A stretch of DNA of 39,658 nt from CAZPUI01 sp964415525 (GTDB lineage: Bacteria; Acidobacteriota; Holophagae; Holophagales; Holophagaceae): NCBI GenBank assembly GCA_964415525.1, contig CAYQAS010000033.1:1-39658 (forward strand). The letters run 5' to 3'. Each line of letters starts with the position of its first letter. Position 1 is the stretch's first letter. The notes below the pieces were generated by a model, which searched no databases, was not told the origin of the DNA, and was given only the letters and a program-made list of their open reading frames with translations. Below are positions 31,896 to 39,658 of this stretch, piece after piece. The position numbers and the translations under genes are program-made.

Positions 31896-34800
31896 TCAGC
31901 CCATCCGCACCAGCCGCCCCCCTCCCGGGCCGCCGACAGGACCCAGCTCCACGGTCCAGTCCGCGGCCCGGATTAGGTCCGGATGGTGCGTGACCGCGAC
32001 GACGAGATGCCCCTGATCCGCCAGCCGACCCAGGGCGTCGCATAGGCACGCGACTTCACCGGGTCCAAGCCCCCTTGTCGGTTCATCCAAGAGCACCGCC
32101 ACAGGCTGCGCCTTCGGCTCCGCCAGCAACCAGGCCAGCCGCAGCCGCTGCCGCTCCCCTTCAGACAGCGTGCTCGCCATCTGGCCCAGGGGCAGGTAGC
32201 CGAGACCCAGGCTGACGAGTGCCTGCAGGGGAGCCTGTAGCGCGGGGAAACGGAGAAGCACCTCCCGCACTGGCAAATCGAGCAGGTCAGCGAGGTTCAG
32301 GCCTTCCACAGCCACCGCCAGGATTTCGGGCCGGAAGCGCCGCCCGCCGCAGGTTTCACAAGGGACGGCCACATCCGGCAGCAGGTCCATGGGCACCGTG
32401 ACGACGCCTCGCCCCTCACAGGCCTCGCAGCGTCCACCGGGATGCGTCAGGGAGAAGGCCTTGCTGGACAGTCCCTGTCGCTTCGCATCCGGGCTGGCCG
32501 CAAAGCGTCTGCGGAGCGGCCCCGCCAAATCCATCAGGGTGGCCACAGTGCTGGTGCCAGAGATCGCGAGGGCCTCCTGCTCGGTGGCCAGAACCTCCCC
32601 GAAGGCTCCCATCCCCTCCAGGGACCGGCAGCCCAGGGGTCGTCCCGCCTGGAGGGAGGCCGCTACCACCTCCAGGAGCAACGTGGATTTGCCGCTGCCG
32701 CTGGGGCCGATGACCACGGCGAGCACACCCGCGGGGAGTTCCACGTCCAGATCCTGCAGGTTGTGGCGATGAGCCCCAAGGATGCGCAAACCAGAACGCC
32801 CCTGCCGTGAGGCTCGGGCTTCGAGAGGTGCCTCGGCCAGCAGCCGTGCGGTGTGGCTCCCAGAACGCACTGCGAGCTCCTCGGGCGTGCCAGAGGCCAC
32901 CAACTGGCCGCCCTCGGGACCGGCCCCGGGGCCCAGTTCGAGCACGTGATCCGCCGCCCGCACCACATCGGGGTGGTGTTCCACCACCACGACGGCGTTC
33001 CCCGCCTCCGCCAACCGACGCAGCACGCCGATGAGACGGGCGATATCCGCGGGATGCAGGCCCAGGGTGGGCTCATCCAACACGTAGGCGATGCCCGTCA
33101 ATCCCGTTCGCAGGGCCGAGGTTAGCCGCAGCCGCTGGGCCTCACCCCCGCTGAGGGTGGAAAGTTCCCGCTCCAGCGCGACATAGCCAAGTCCTGCCTG
33201 CTCCAAGGCATCGAGATGGGTCCGAAGTGCGGAGCGCGCCGCAGCGGTGGTTGGGGAGGTTCCGAGGCCCGCCACCCAATCCACCAAAGCCGTGAGCGGG
33301 AGCCGTTCCAATTCCGGAAGACGGCATCCCCCAAGGCAGATCGATCGAGGCACCTCCGCCAAGCGTTCCCCCTGGCATTCCCGGCAGGGAATGTCCATCA
33401 GCAGCCGCTCCAGCTCATCGCCCTTCGGATCGCCCTGCAGCCGCACCTGTTCCTGAAGCGCGAGATGGCGAAGCCCCTCCCAGGGCCGCTCGAAGGTATG
33501 GATCCCCTCGCGCTTCCCCCTTCGATAGGCCCACTTCACCTCAAAGACCCGCTCCCCAGCGCCCTCCAGTGCGAGGTTCTGGGCCTCCGGCGTGAGGCCA
33601 TCCCAGGGCCCGGAGCAGTCCAGCCCCAGTGCCTTCGCCGCCGTGCGGAGGGTCGCCATGTGCTGCCCCTCCGCCTCCCCGAGATAGGTCCCGAATCGGG
33701 AGCCGCCAAGGGCGCCCGCCTCCAACGGGAGGTGGGGATGGGTCACCAGGCGGTTCGCATCCAGGTCCACGCGGAACCCCAGTCCACGACAGGCGGAACA
33801 GGCCCCAGCATGGGTGTGGGGGCTGAAGGCGGAGGCGGGCAGGCCAGCGGATGTCCCGTCCGGTCTCAGGCCTTCGCGGCTGAAGAGCAGGCGCAGCAGC
33901 TCATCCAGCCCAGATGCGGTGCCCACGGTGCTGCGGGGGTTCCGCCTGGCCGCGGCCGTTCCGATGCCCAGGGAGGCCCGCAGATCCCATGCGGCCTCAA
34001 GGTGAGCGCCGCCTCCCTGAGGCAGGAAGCGGCGCGCCCAGGGGGAGACGAGATCCGCGAAGCGCGCCTGGGACTCCGCCAACAATGTGTCGAACACGAG
34101 GCTGGACTTTCCGGATCCCGAAGGCCCCGTGACCACGGTGAGGCCCGGCACGGGGAAGGCCGCGTCCACACCCTTCAACGTGTGAGTGGAGACCCCTTCA
34201 AGGCGGATGGGGGATGCAGCATCGGGAGTGGCGTCCCGACGGCAGGGCAACGGGATGCGACCACCCAGCGCCAGCCCCGTCGCCGTATCCGACCCAGCCA
34301 ACTCCGTCACGGTGCCCTCGAAGACCACCCGCCCGGCCTCCAATTCGACCACGCGATCCGCGATCCGAACCAACCCGAGGTGATGTTCCACGACAAGCAG
34401 GGTGTGGCCCGCCTCGCGAATGCGCCGCAGGGCCCGGAGCAGCACGGCGGCATCCACGGGGTGTAATCCCGTCATGGGTTCCTCCAGCAGGAGGAGCGCC
34501 TCATCGCTCTCCGTTCGGGCCAGCTCCGTGGCCAGCTTCACCCGCTGAGCCTCGCCCCCGCTCAGATCCGGCGCCCGGTGGCCGAGGCTGAGGTGGCCCA
34601 TTCCGAGTTCCACCAGGGAGGTCAGGATCCGGGTCAGCTTCGGATTGTCGACAAGAATGGACACCGCTTGTCCAATCTCCAGCTCCAGCAGTTCCGCCAG
34701 ATTCAGACCCTCCACCTTCACCCGCAGGACGTCCGCCCGGAACCGCTTCCCCTCGCAGACCTCGCACACTACTTCCACCGCCCCCAGGTGGCGCATGCCG

Positions 34801-36536
34801 AATTCTCGCACCCCCGCACCCTGACAGGCTTCGCACCGTCCCCCCTCCGTATTGAAGCTGAAGGCGCCCCTCCCCAGCCCCAAGGCCTTGGCCTCCTCTG
34901 TGGCGGCATAGCGGTCCCGCAGGAGGTCCATGGCGCCGGTGTAGGTGGCGATGCAGGAGCGCGGCGTCCGGCCGATGGGCTCCGCGTCCACCCGCAGGAT
35001 GCGCGGGAAGATGGCCCCTAGTGCGATCCCGGCGCGCTGGAGGAAAGCGCGCTTCCCCGCCCCGGAGCGACCCGTGATCACGTTGAGACCGCCGCGAATG
35101 ATCGTCCCGCTGCCGACGGAAAGCAGGGGCAAGGGCTTCGTGGAAGGCGGCGGCATCAGGATCGGCTCCGGCACGGCATCCACGATCCGTCCGCCTTCGC
35201 TGCCCCCACCCGGTCCAAGGCGGATCACATGATCGGCGGCCTTCGCCAGCATCGGATCGTGGTCCACCACCACCACCGTCTGCCCCTTGGCCACCATCCC
35301 CTGGAGCACCCGCACGAGCCCTGGCACATCTATGGAGTGAAGGCCGCCGCTCGGCTCATCCAGCACCACCAGCAGGTCCCGCAGTTCCCCCAGGGCGAGG
35401 CTCAGCAGGCGCAGGCGGCGCGCCTCTCCCTGGTTAAGGCCGGGGGCGGGACAGTCCAGGGTGAGATGCCCGAGACCCAGCTCAGCCATGAGCGACGCGC
35501 GGCTTCGGACCTCCGACACCAGCGCCTGTCCCACCGCCTGGGCAGCACCTTTCAATTGCAGTGACTCCATCCAGGAGACCAACTCGCTGGGCCGCAAGTG
35601 CGCCAATTCGTGAATCCCCCGCCCGGCCACCCGCACCGCGCGCGCCTCGTCCCGCAAGCGCGTGCCTCCGCAGGCCGAACACGGACCCGTGCGGGCAAAG
35701 CGCAGGATGCCGTCGTTGCGCTTGGTGTGGAGGATCTCCTCCATTACCGGCACCAGGCCGCGGTAGAGCCCCTCCGGCTGCGGGCGCGCCGTGATGCCCT
35801 TCCACTTGAGGCGGGTTTCGAGGGTGTGCTTACCCAGGGAGATGGTCAGGCGGTCCGAACCATGGAGCACGACGCGGCGCACCTCCTCGGTCAGGTCGCG
35901 CCACGGTGTGTCCACATTCCCGCCGTGCGCCTTCAGCAGGGCATCCAGGGATGTGAGGGTCACCTGGGAGTACATCAGGTAGCCCCCGGCAAAGGGCGTT
36001 GTCACCGCCAGGGCGCCCTGCCGCAGGCTCTTGGAGGCATCGGCAACCAGCGCCTCCAGATCCAAGGCGTCCTCCACCCCAAGCCCCTGGCAATGCGGGC
36101 AGGCACCTGCACCGTTGAAGCTGAAGAGACCGCGGGTCGGCTGGACACCCGTGGGTGCATCCCCCACACGGGCGTAGAGCACCCGTAGGAGGTCCCACAG
36201 CTCCGACAGCGTGCCGACGGTGCTGCGGGGGTTCGTCAGGCTCACCCGCTGGTCCACCGCCACCCCAGGCCCCAGGCCGGTGATGGACTCCACCGCAGGG
36301 CGCCGCAGGCCGGAGGTGAAGGCCCGCGCATAGCCCGGCAGCAGTTCCAGGAAGCGCCGCTGGGCCTCCCGATAGAGGGTGTCAAAGGCGAGGCTGGACT
36401 TGCCCGAACCGGAGACGCCCGAGATGACCGTGAGGCGCCCCACCGGAATCTCCAGGTCGAGGTGCCTCAGGTTGTGCTCGGACGCGCCCTGGATGCGGAT
36501 GCAGCGGTGATCAGGCAATCGGAACCCCCAGGGCAT
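31896..36536 (-). CDS. Tandem UvrA-family protein with four ABC ATPase domains
   Basis: Protein of 1546 residues formed by two UvrA halves joined head to tail. Walker A sites: GVSGSGKS (40), GRSGAGKR (489), GPSGSGKS (804) and GPSGSGKS (1277). Signatures in order are LNQGEARR, LSGGEAQR, LSGGEAQR and LSEGERQR. Walker B ends are LDEPSGGLH, LEEPMTGLH, LDEPTLGLH and LDEPTRGLG. Domain 2 lacks the Ser/Thr after the Walker lysine (Arg496) and has EEP for DEP, so it is probably impaired. UvrA-type zinc modules are kept (CEAC ... CEVC in half one, CEAC ... CETC in half two). Each half is ~770 residues, shorter than the ~940 of canonical UvrA, which suggests loss of the UvrB-binding domain, as in class II UvrA. 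Tandem UvrA is known in Chlamydiae. The role is probably DNA-lesion binding or drug resistance. Confidence 0.9.
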   Translation of the reverse strand: MPWGFRLPDHRCIRIQGASEHNLRHLDLEIPVGRLTVISGVSGSGKSSLAFDTLYREAQRRFLELLPGYARAFTSGLRRPAVESITGLGPGVAVDQRVSLTNPRSTVGTLSELWDLLRVLYARVGDAPTGVQPTRGLFSFNGAGACPHCQGLGVEDALDLEALVADASKSLRQGALAVTTPFAGGYLMYSQVTLTSLDALLKAHGGNVDTPWRDLTEEVRRVVLHGSDRLTISLGKHTLETRLKWKGITARPQPEGLYRGLVPVMEEILHTKRNDGILRFARTGPCSACGGTRLRDEARAVRVAGRGIHELAHLRPSELVSWMESLQLKGAAQAVGQALVSEVRSRASLMAELGLGHLTLDCPAPGLNQGEARRLRLLSLALGELRDLLVVLDEPSGGLHSIDVPGLVRVLQGMVAKGQTVVVVDHDPMLAKAADHVIRLGPGGGSEGGRIVDAVPEPILMPPPSTKPLPLLSVGSGTIIRGGLNVITGRSGAGKRAFLQRAGIALGAIFPRILRVDAEPIGRTPRSCIATYTGAMDLLRDRYAATEEAKALGLGRGAFSFNTEGGRCEACQGAGVREFGMRHLGAVEVVCEVCEGKRFRADVLRVKVEGLNLAELLELEIGQAVSILVDNPKLTRILTSLVELGMGHLSLGHRAPDLSGGEAQRVKLATELARTESDEALLLLEEPMTGLHPVDAAVLLRALRRIREAGHTLLVVEHHLGLVRIADRVVELEAGRVVFEGTVTELAGSDTATGLALGGRIPLPCRRDATPDAASPIRLEGVSTHTLKGVDAAFPVPGLTVVTGPSGSGKSSLVFDTLLAESQARFADLVSPWARRFLPQGGGAHLEAAWDLRASLGIGTAAARRNPRSTVGTASGLDELLRLLFSREGLRPDGTSAGLPASAFSPHTHAGACSACRGLGFRVDLDANRLVTHPHLPLEAGALGGSRFGTYLGEAEGQHMATLRTAAKALGLDCSGPWDGLTPEAQNLALEGAGERVFEVKWAYRRGKREGIHTFERPWEGLRHLALQEQVRLQGDPKGDELERLLMDIPCRECQGERLAEVPRSICLGGCRLPELERLPLTALVDWVAGLGTSPTTAAARSALRTHLDALEQAGLGYVALERELSTLSGGEAQRLRLTSALRTGLTGIAYVLDEPTLGLHPADIARLIGVLRRLAEAGNAVVVVEHHPDVVRAADHVLELGPGAGPEGGQLVASGTPEELAVRSGSHTARLLAEAPLEARASRQGRSGLRILGAHRHNLQDLDVELPAGVLAVVIGPSGSGKSTLLLEVVAASLQAGRPLGCRSLEGMGAFGEVLATEQEALAISGTSTVATLMDLAGPLRRRFAASPDAKRQGLSSKAFSLTHPGGRCEACEGRGVVTVPMDLLPDVAVPCETCGGRRFRPEILAVAVEGLNLADLLDLPVREVLLRFPALQAPLQALVSLGLGYLPLGQMASTLSEGERQRLRLAWLLAEPKAQPVAVLLDEPTRGLGPGEVACLCDALGRLADQGHLVVAVTHHPDLIRAADWTVELGPVGGPGGGRLVRMG

Positions 36537-36557
36537 TCTAGAACGCGCCTGGGGGTT
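36523..36557 (-). promoter_or_regulatory. Hairpin enclosing the uvrA-like start codon
   Basis: AACCCCCAGG / CCTGGGGGTT is a perfect 10-bp stem with a 15-base loop. The ATG at 36536 lies in the loop and the 3' arm codes for residues 2-5. It may be the terminator of the preceding minus-strand gene, or may control translation. A TTG at 36518 with GGGGG upstream is an alternative start beyond the stem. Confidence 0.55.
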
Positions 36558-36574
36558 GAATCAGATGGCCGAGA

Positions 36575-37363
36575 TCAGCCCTTGCCCGCGCCACCCGTGC
36601 TCATCGAGGTGGGGTTCGACATGCCCCAGCTCCAGCTGAGCACTTCCACGGTCCCGGGCGCGGGACAGTGAACCTTCACGCCCAGGCCACCAGAGGCCGG
36701 TGCCGTGGCGGACGTGGCTCCCCTGGCGGCGGATTCGGAAGCGAAGCCCTTCACCGTGCCATCCCATCCCACCACGCAGGAGATGGGCTTGTGCTGTCGC
36801 TTGCCCGTGGGCAATCCGCTCGCGGCATCCCGCGGGGAGACGGCTGCGGAGACCACAGCCCCACCCGGCAGGGAACCCCCCGCCACGGTGCGCTTGCCGG
36901 TGGCCTGGCCTGACGCGGAGTCCCGGGGAGAGGCCACGGAGGCTCCCTGGGCCAAGCTGGAGCCCGCGGCGTGCATGCCCGCATTCACCTTCTCTCCGAA
37001 GGTGGCGCCTTGGGTCTGCCTGGTGACGCTCAGGTCCGACATGCTGGCCTTGCCAGCACCTCCGCCCGAGCCGACGAGGGCCGTGCTCCCGCCCTGGACG
37101 ATGAGGTCCGGAACGCCGTCGCCATCCAGATCCCCAATGGTCACCGAGCGCCCCTCGCTGTTGGTGAGCACCACCTTGTACTCGCCTTCCGGCACATTGC
37201 GGAACACGCAGCGGCCGGAGGGGTCTGGCGTGGTGGTGGCCACCGTCGCCCCGGTGCGGGTCACGAGGCTGGCCTGTTTGATGTGAGTGCCTTTGGCCAC
37301 GCCTGAGGCATGGGCAACCATCCCCAGAAGCAGGGCGGCGGAGAGTGCGATGGTTCGATGCAT
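36575..37363 (-). CDS. Secreted repeat protein with FG-GAP-like calcium loop
   Basis: Protein of 262 residues with a signal peptide (MHRTIALSAALLLGMVAHASG). The first part reads as a prealbumin/carboxypeptidase-regulatory-like sheet (GRCVFRNVPEGEYKVVLTN). A single DLDGDGVPD loop follows, matching the FG-GAP/dockerin-type Ca2+ motif. Next are two near-identical repeats (SPRDSASGQATGKR and SPRDAASGLPTGKR), then CVVGWDGTVKGF and a C-terminal segment GGLGVKVHCPAPGTVEVLSW. No family is recognised. GAGGAG lies about 9 bases before the ATG. A short upstream ORF (37405-37656) resembles its C-terminus. Confidence 0.75.
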   Translation of the reverse strand: MHRTIALSAALLLGMVAHASGVAKGTHIKQASLVTRTGATVATTTPDPSGRCVFRNVPEGEYKVVLTNSEGRSVTIGDLDGDGVPDLIVQGGSTALVGSGGGAGKASMSDLSVTRQTQGATFGEKVNAGMHAAGSSLAQGASVASPRDSASGQATGKRTVAGGSLPGGAVVSAAVSPRDAASGLPTGKRQHKPISCVVGWDGTVKGFASESAARGATSATAPASGGLGVKVHCPAPGTVEVLSWSWGMSNPTSMSTGGAGKG

Positions 37364-37404
37364 GGGTCTGTTCTCCTCGTGATGGAACGGGAGGAGGCGC
37401 ACCT

Positions 37405-37656
37405 TCAGCGCCCCCATCGGATAAGGCCAGTGCTCCAGCTCTCGGGATGAAGCGTCGAAGGGGATGGGCAGTGGATCTTCACGCCACAACCCCCTCCGGA
37501 TGAGACTCCGTCGGGTGCGGCCCGGGCCACGGCCTCTATGCAGGGGTCTTCGCCGAATACCAAGCACCGATCCATGTGGCACCACCCGAAGATTCGGAGC
37601 TTGGATGCAATGGCCTCGGCCTGTGTGACCAACATCACACAGACAATCCAACGCAT
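37405..37656 (-). CDS. Short secreted protein, partial paralogue of the next gene
   Basis: Open frame of 83 residues (90 if started at 37677). It begins MRWIVCVMLVTQAEA, a plausible signal peptide. Its C-terminus, GGCGVKIHCPSPSTLHPESW, aligns with GGLGVKVHCPAPGTVEVLSW of the protein encoded at 36575-37363, and the preceding Ala-rich linker also corresponds. It lacks the repeats and the Ca2+ loop. Five other cysteines (in WIVC, FGWCH, DRC and DPC) are not in the larger protein. The ribosome binding site is weak, so this is either a small diverged gene or the remnant of a duplicate. Confidence 0.5.
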   Translation of the reverse strand: MRWIVCVMLVTQAEAIASKLRIFGWCHMDRCLVFGEDPCIEAVARAAPDGVSSGGGCGVKIHCPSPSTLHPESWSTGLIRWGR

Positions 37657-37952
37657 TGAACCATCAAGGCAGCGCATGGAATTTCAAGCTGCATCGACAG
37701 CCCAGTGCCCCTAAACGGGAGAGCCCACTGGAGCCTCCACAGGAGCTACCGATGTGATGCTGAGAACCGGTCCGCATCGCCATCGTCTTCAACTTGGATG
37801 TAGATTGTATCTGTTTGCGTAGTGAAATTTGTATTCGTCTTGATCCTATAACTTGAATTTGACCTTGCATGGCGGATTGCATGTTTCTTGTATCGTAATT
37901 AAATGTAGTAATCTTTTGGATTCACTTGTTTCGTTGTGTGTTGGTGTCCCGT
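37657..37952. other. AT-rich intergenic region
   Basis: About 300 bases with clearly lower GC than the rest of the window, particularly 37790-37950. There is no open frame with a ribosome binding site. It holds promoter-like A/T tracts but no -35/-10 pair I would commit to. It probably contains the promoter of the gene at 37953. Confidence 0.55.
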
Positions 37953-38459
37953 ATGTCATGTTCCTCCCGAACTCAAAAGACCTCAAAAGGGTCCCCAACA
38001 CCACGCAGAAGAACGGCCCCAGCCAAGGCCGAGATCGATCTCGCGACCGTCCGGGACCTGTTCCTGCCACGTCCACGCAGGACGGTCACCCTTCCTCTCC
38101 CCCGCTCGCTGAAGGCCGAGATCGGGAAACGGGGCCAGGGAATGGCCGAATACATAGAGGTCGCTGTGATCTCGTTCACAGGGGACATCGCCACCCTCTG
38201 GAGCGCGGCCTATGACTTCTGTCGGACGCGTCGCAATCAGTCCGCCGACGACCTTGTCGAGAACACCAGCGCACGGATCTCCCAAGAGGCCTTCGACCGC
38301 GTGGAGGCTTTGGCGGACACGCTCAAGTCCCATGACGTCAAAGGAGTCACCCGAGCCCGAGTGCTTTCGGGCCTGATCGCGGTGAGATGCGCCAAGGATC
38401 CGGCCATCCTCGCGACGCCCCGACCGAAACCCAAGGTCGGACGACAGACCCGCTCTTAA
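37953..38459 (+). CDS. Putative tandem ribbon-helix-helix DNA-binding protein
   Basis: Protein of 168 residues. A basic Ser/Thr/Arg-rich N-terminus of about 35 residues precedes two segments that each look like a ribbon-helix-helix unit. The first is RRTVTLPLPRSLKAEIGKRGQ (strand then helix) and the second is TSARISQEAFDRVEALADTL with a following helix TRARVLSGLIAVRCA. Two RHH units in one chain are known from TraY-like and related regulators. I infer DNA binding from pattern only. There is no clear ribosome binding site; the frame opens at 37926 with a TTG. It lies just after an AT-rich stretch, and another small gene follows 45 bases later. Confidence 0.55.
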   Translation: MSCSSRTQKTSKGSPTPRRRTAPAKAEIDLATVRDLFLPRPRRTVTLPLPRSLKAEIGKRGQGMAEYIEVAVISFTGDIATLWSAAYDFCRTRRNQSADDLVENTSARISQEAFDRVEALADTLKSHDVKGVTRARVLSGLIAVRCAKDPAILATPRPKPKVGRQTRS

Positions 38460-38504
38460 TCCCCACCGCCTGATCGAATCGCCGCGCGTCGCACAGGCCT
38501 CTGC

Positions 38505-38795
38505 ATGCATACCTTTCTTCTTCGAGCCGTGCCCCACACTGTCGGCACCCGAATCAACCCCTCCCAGGAGCAGGCCATCTTCGCCTGCGTGGCACGGGGT
38601 TCGATGGAGGCGGCAGAAGGCGCCATTCTCGGAGAGCTTCACCGCGCCGGGTGGAAAGTTCTCGAGGTGTTCGATTCCGTCCTCGTTCAGCAGCGCCTGC
38701 CGGGGCTGAAGCGCCATCCCAGCGTCGCCAATGCCATGGCCGCCGCCCGTCAGCGAGGGATGGCCTTCCTCCTGCTGGACCTGGACATCTCCTGA
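38505..38795 (+). CDS. Small uncharacterised protein
   Basis: Protein of 96 residues, not recognised. It reads as a compact alpha/beta domain: an N-terminal strand (HTFLLRAVPHTVG), a helix (EQAIFACVARGSMEAAEGAILGELHRAG), a strand (WKVLEVFDSVLVQQ), a helix (SVANAMAAARQRG) and a final strand (MAFLLLDLDIS). No signal peptide or TM segment. Only AGG about 7 bases upstream serves as a ribosome binding site. It probably shares a transcript with the preceding gene. Confidence 0.55.
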   Translation: MHTFLLRAVPHTVGTRINPSQEQAIFACVARGSMEAAEGAILGELHRAGWKVLEVFDSVLVQQRLPGLKRHPSVANAMAAARQRGMAFLLLDLDIS

Positions 38796-38888
38796 ATCCG
38801 CGCATCTGCTGATCGGCTCATCTCAGCCAAGCGCGTGGCATCGCGAAGGATGTGAATCGTCAGCAGCGGCAGGCCTTGTCACCCGTGG

Positions 38889-39658
38889 TCACATGCCCCA
38901 GCCCTGCAGCTTCCGATAGAGCGTGTTTCGGGCCATCCCAAGTTCCTTTGCGGCCTTGGTGATGTTCCCCTTCCAGGCCCGCAGGCAGGCCTGGATGCGC
39001 TCCCGTTCCTCCTCCCGCAGCTGCGCCCGGAGGTGGGTGGGGCCGGACGGGGAAGGTGCCGCCGTCACGGGAATGGGCTCTGGAACCCGCAGGATTTCCT
39101 CCGGGATGTCATGCAGGCCGAGCGCAACCCCTTGCACCACGTGGACCATCCGCTCCACGACGTTCTGAAATTCGCGAATGTTGCCCGGCCAGGCATAGGC
39201 GCAGAGGGCGGCCAGGACGGCGGGGTCGGTCCGAAGGGTCGAGATCCCCTTGCGCACGCCGAATTTCTGAATGAACGCCTCAAGCAGCCCCGGAATGTCC
39301 TCGGGATGCTCCCTCAGGGGCGGCAGCCGGATCGTGGAGACATTGAGCCGGTAGTAGAGGTCCTGCCGGAAGGTGCCCTTCCGGACCTCCTCCCTCAGAT
39401 CCTTGTGGGTGGCGCAGACGATCCGCACATCCACCACGAAGGAGCGGTCGCCCCCCAGGCGGGTGATGGTCCGATCCTGGAGCACGCGAAGCAAGGCGAT
39501 CTGTTGTTCCAGGGGCATGTCCCCGATCTCATCCAGGAACAGGGTGCCCCCGCTGGCCAGTTCGAATTTCCCAGGGCGACCGCCTCGCGCGGCGCCGGTG
39601 AAGGCTCCGTCCTGATAGCCGAACAGCTCACTGGCGATGAGCTCTCGGGGAATGGCCC
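38889..39658 (-). CDS. Sigma-54-dependent transcriptional activator, 5' part outside the window
   Basis: The C-terminal ~256 residues of a bacterial enhancer-binding protein, running off the right edge. Present are the sigma-54 contact loop GAFTGA, Walker B GGTLFLDEIGDMP, the sensor/arginine-finger region TFRQDLYYRLNV, LREHPEDIP, and the WPGNIREFQNVVERMV segment. A Fis-type HTH ends the protein (WKGNITKAAKELGMARNTLYRKL). These are all parts of an active AAA+ activator working with RpoN. The N-terminal sensory domain is not visible, so the signal is unknown. Confidence 0.95.
   Translation of the reverse strand, partial: AIPRELIASELFGYQDGAFTGAARGGRPGKFELASGGTLFLDEIGDMPLEQQIALLRVLQDRTITRLGGDRSFVVDVRIVCATHKDLREEVRKGTFRQDLYYRLNVSTIRLPPLREHPEDIPGLLEAFIQKFGVRKGISTLRTDPAVLAALCAYAWPGNIREFQNVVERMVHVVQGVALGLHDIPEEILRVPEPIPVTAAPSPSGPTHLRAQLREEERERIQACLRAWKGNITKAAKELGMARNTLYRKLQGWGM

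Noticed and set aside
37664..37882. 72-residue minus-strand frame starting MQSAMQGQIQ
   Set aside because: It has weak start signals, lies in the AT-rich gap, and has no recognisable features.

Overview
The window is about 39.7 kb of high-GC bacterial chromosome. Genes lie close together on both strands and most have clear GGAG-type ribosome binding sites. The content is typical of a soil or sediment Gram-negative bacterium: exported beta-propeller proteins, lipoproteins, an outer-membrane barrel, two-component propeller kinases, c-di-GMP enzymes and sigma-54 regulators. I infer an Acidobacteriota member of the Holophagae (Geothrix or Holophaga-like). This rests on overall gene style, not on a marker search. 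No rRNA, tRNA, CRISPR array, transposase or phage gene was seen.

Layout. 0.2-5.8 kb: a small membrane protein, a HAD hydrolase, an exported tyrosine phosphatase and three exported or lipid-anchored propeller-like proteins. 5.8-6.6 kb: rpsF-rpsR with a strong terminator. 6.6-8.0 kb: a gene-poor, AT-richer stretch. It holds one small well-formed gene (7059-7289, minus) that looks like a class I lanthipeptide precursor, with its own operator-like palindromes and a large hairpin downstream. This is the best candidate for something undescribed. 8.0-14.0 kb: an outer-membrane barrel divergent from a MocR-type regulator that lacks its PLP lysine, a small membrane protein and a 1022-residue propeller histidine kinase. 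14.1-16.9 kb: an Lrp regulator and EamA exporter pair, then a diguanylate cyclase with a c-type haem sensor domain.

16.9-24 kb: a DUF493 protein, an unknown protein, a SpeB-family ureohydrolase, an unknown protein, an HU/IHF-like protein, a GGDEF-EAL protein, and a coupled unknown-pheA-lipoprotein run. 24-32 kb: a PBP7-like endopeptidase, a DUF4382 lipoprotein, an exported oligopeptidase B, a BlaI/BlaR1-type pair with a textbook operator on its promoter, and PepT. 31.9-36.5 kb: a 1546-residue tandem UvrA with four ABC ATPase domains, one of them degenerate. 36.5-38.8 kb: a secreted repeat protein with a short partial paralogue, an AT-rich gap and two small unknown genes, the first resembling a tandem ribbon-helix-helix protein. 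38.9 kb to the end: the C-terminal part of a sigma-54 activator that runs off the window.

Themes. Several genes concern envelope sensing and proteolysis: PBP7, BlaR1, oligopeptidase B, PepT and the propeller kinase. Two enzymes link to c-di-GMP, one probably reading redox state through haem. The lanthipeptide-like gene has no modification or export genes within the window, so it would depend on enzymes encoded elsewhere.
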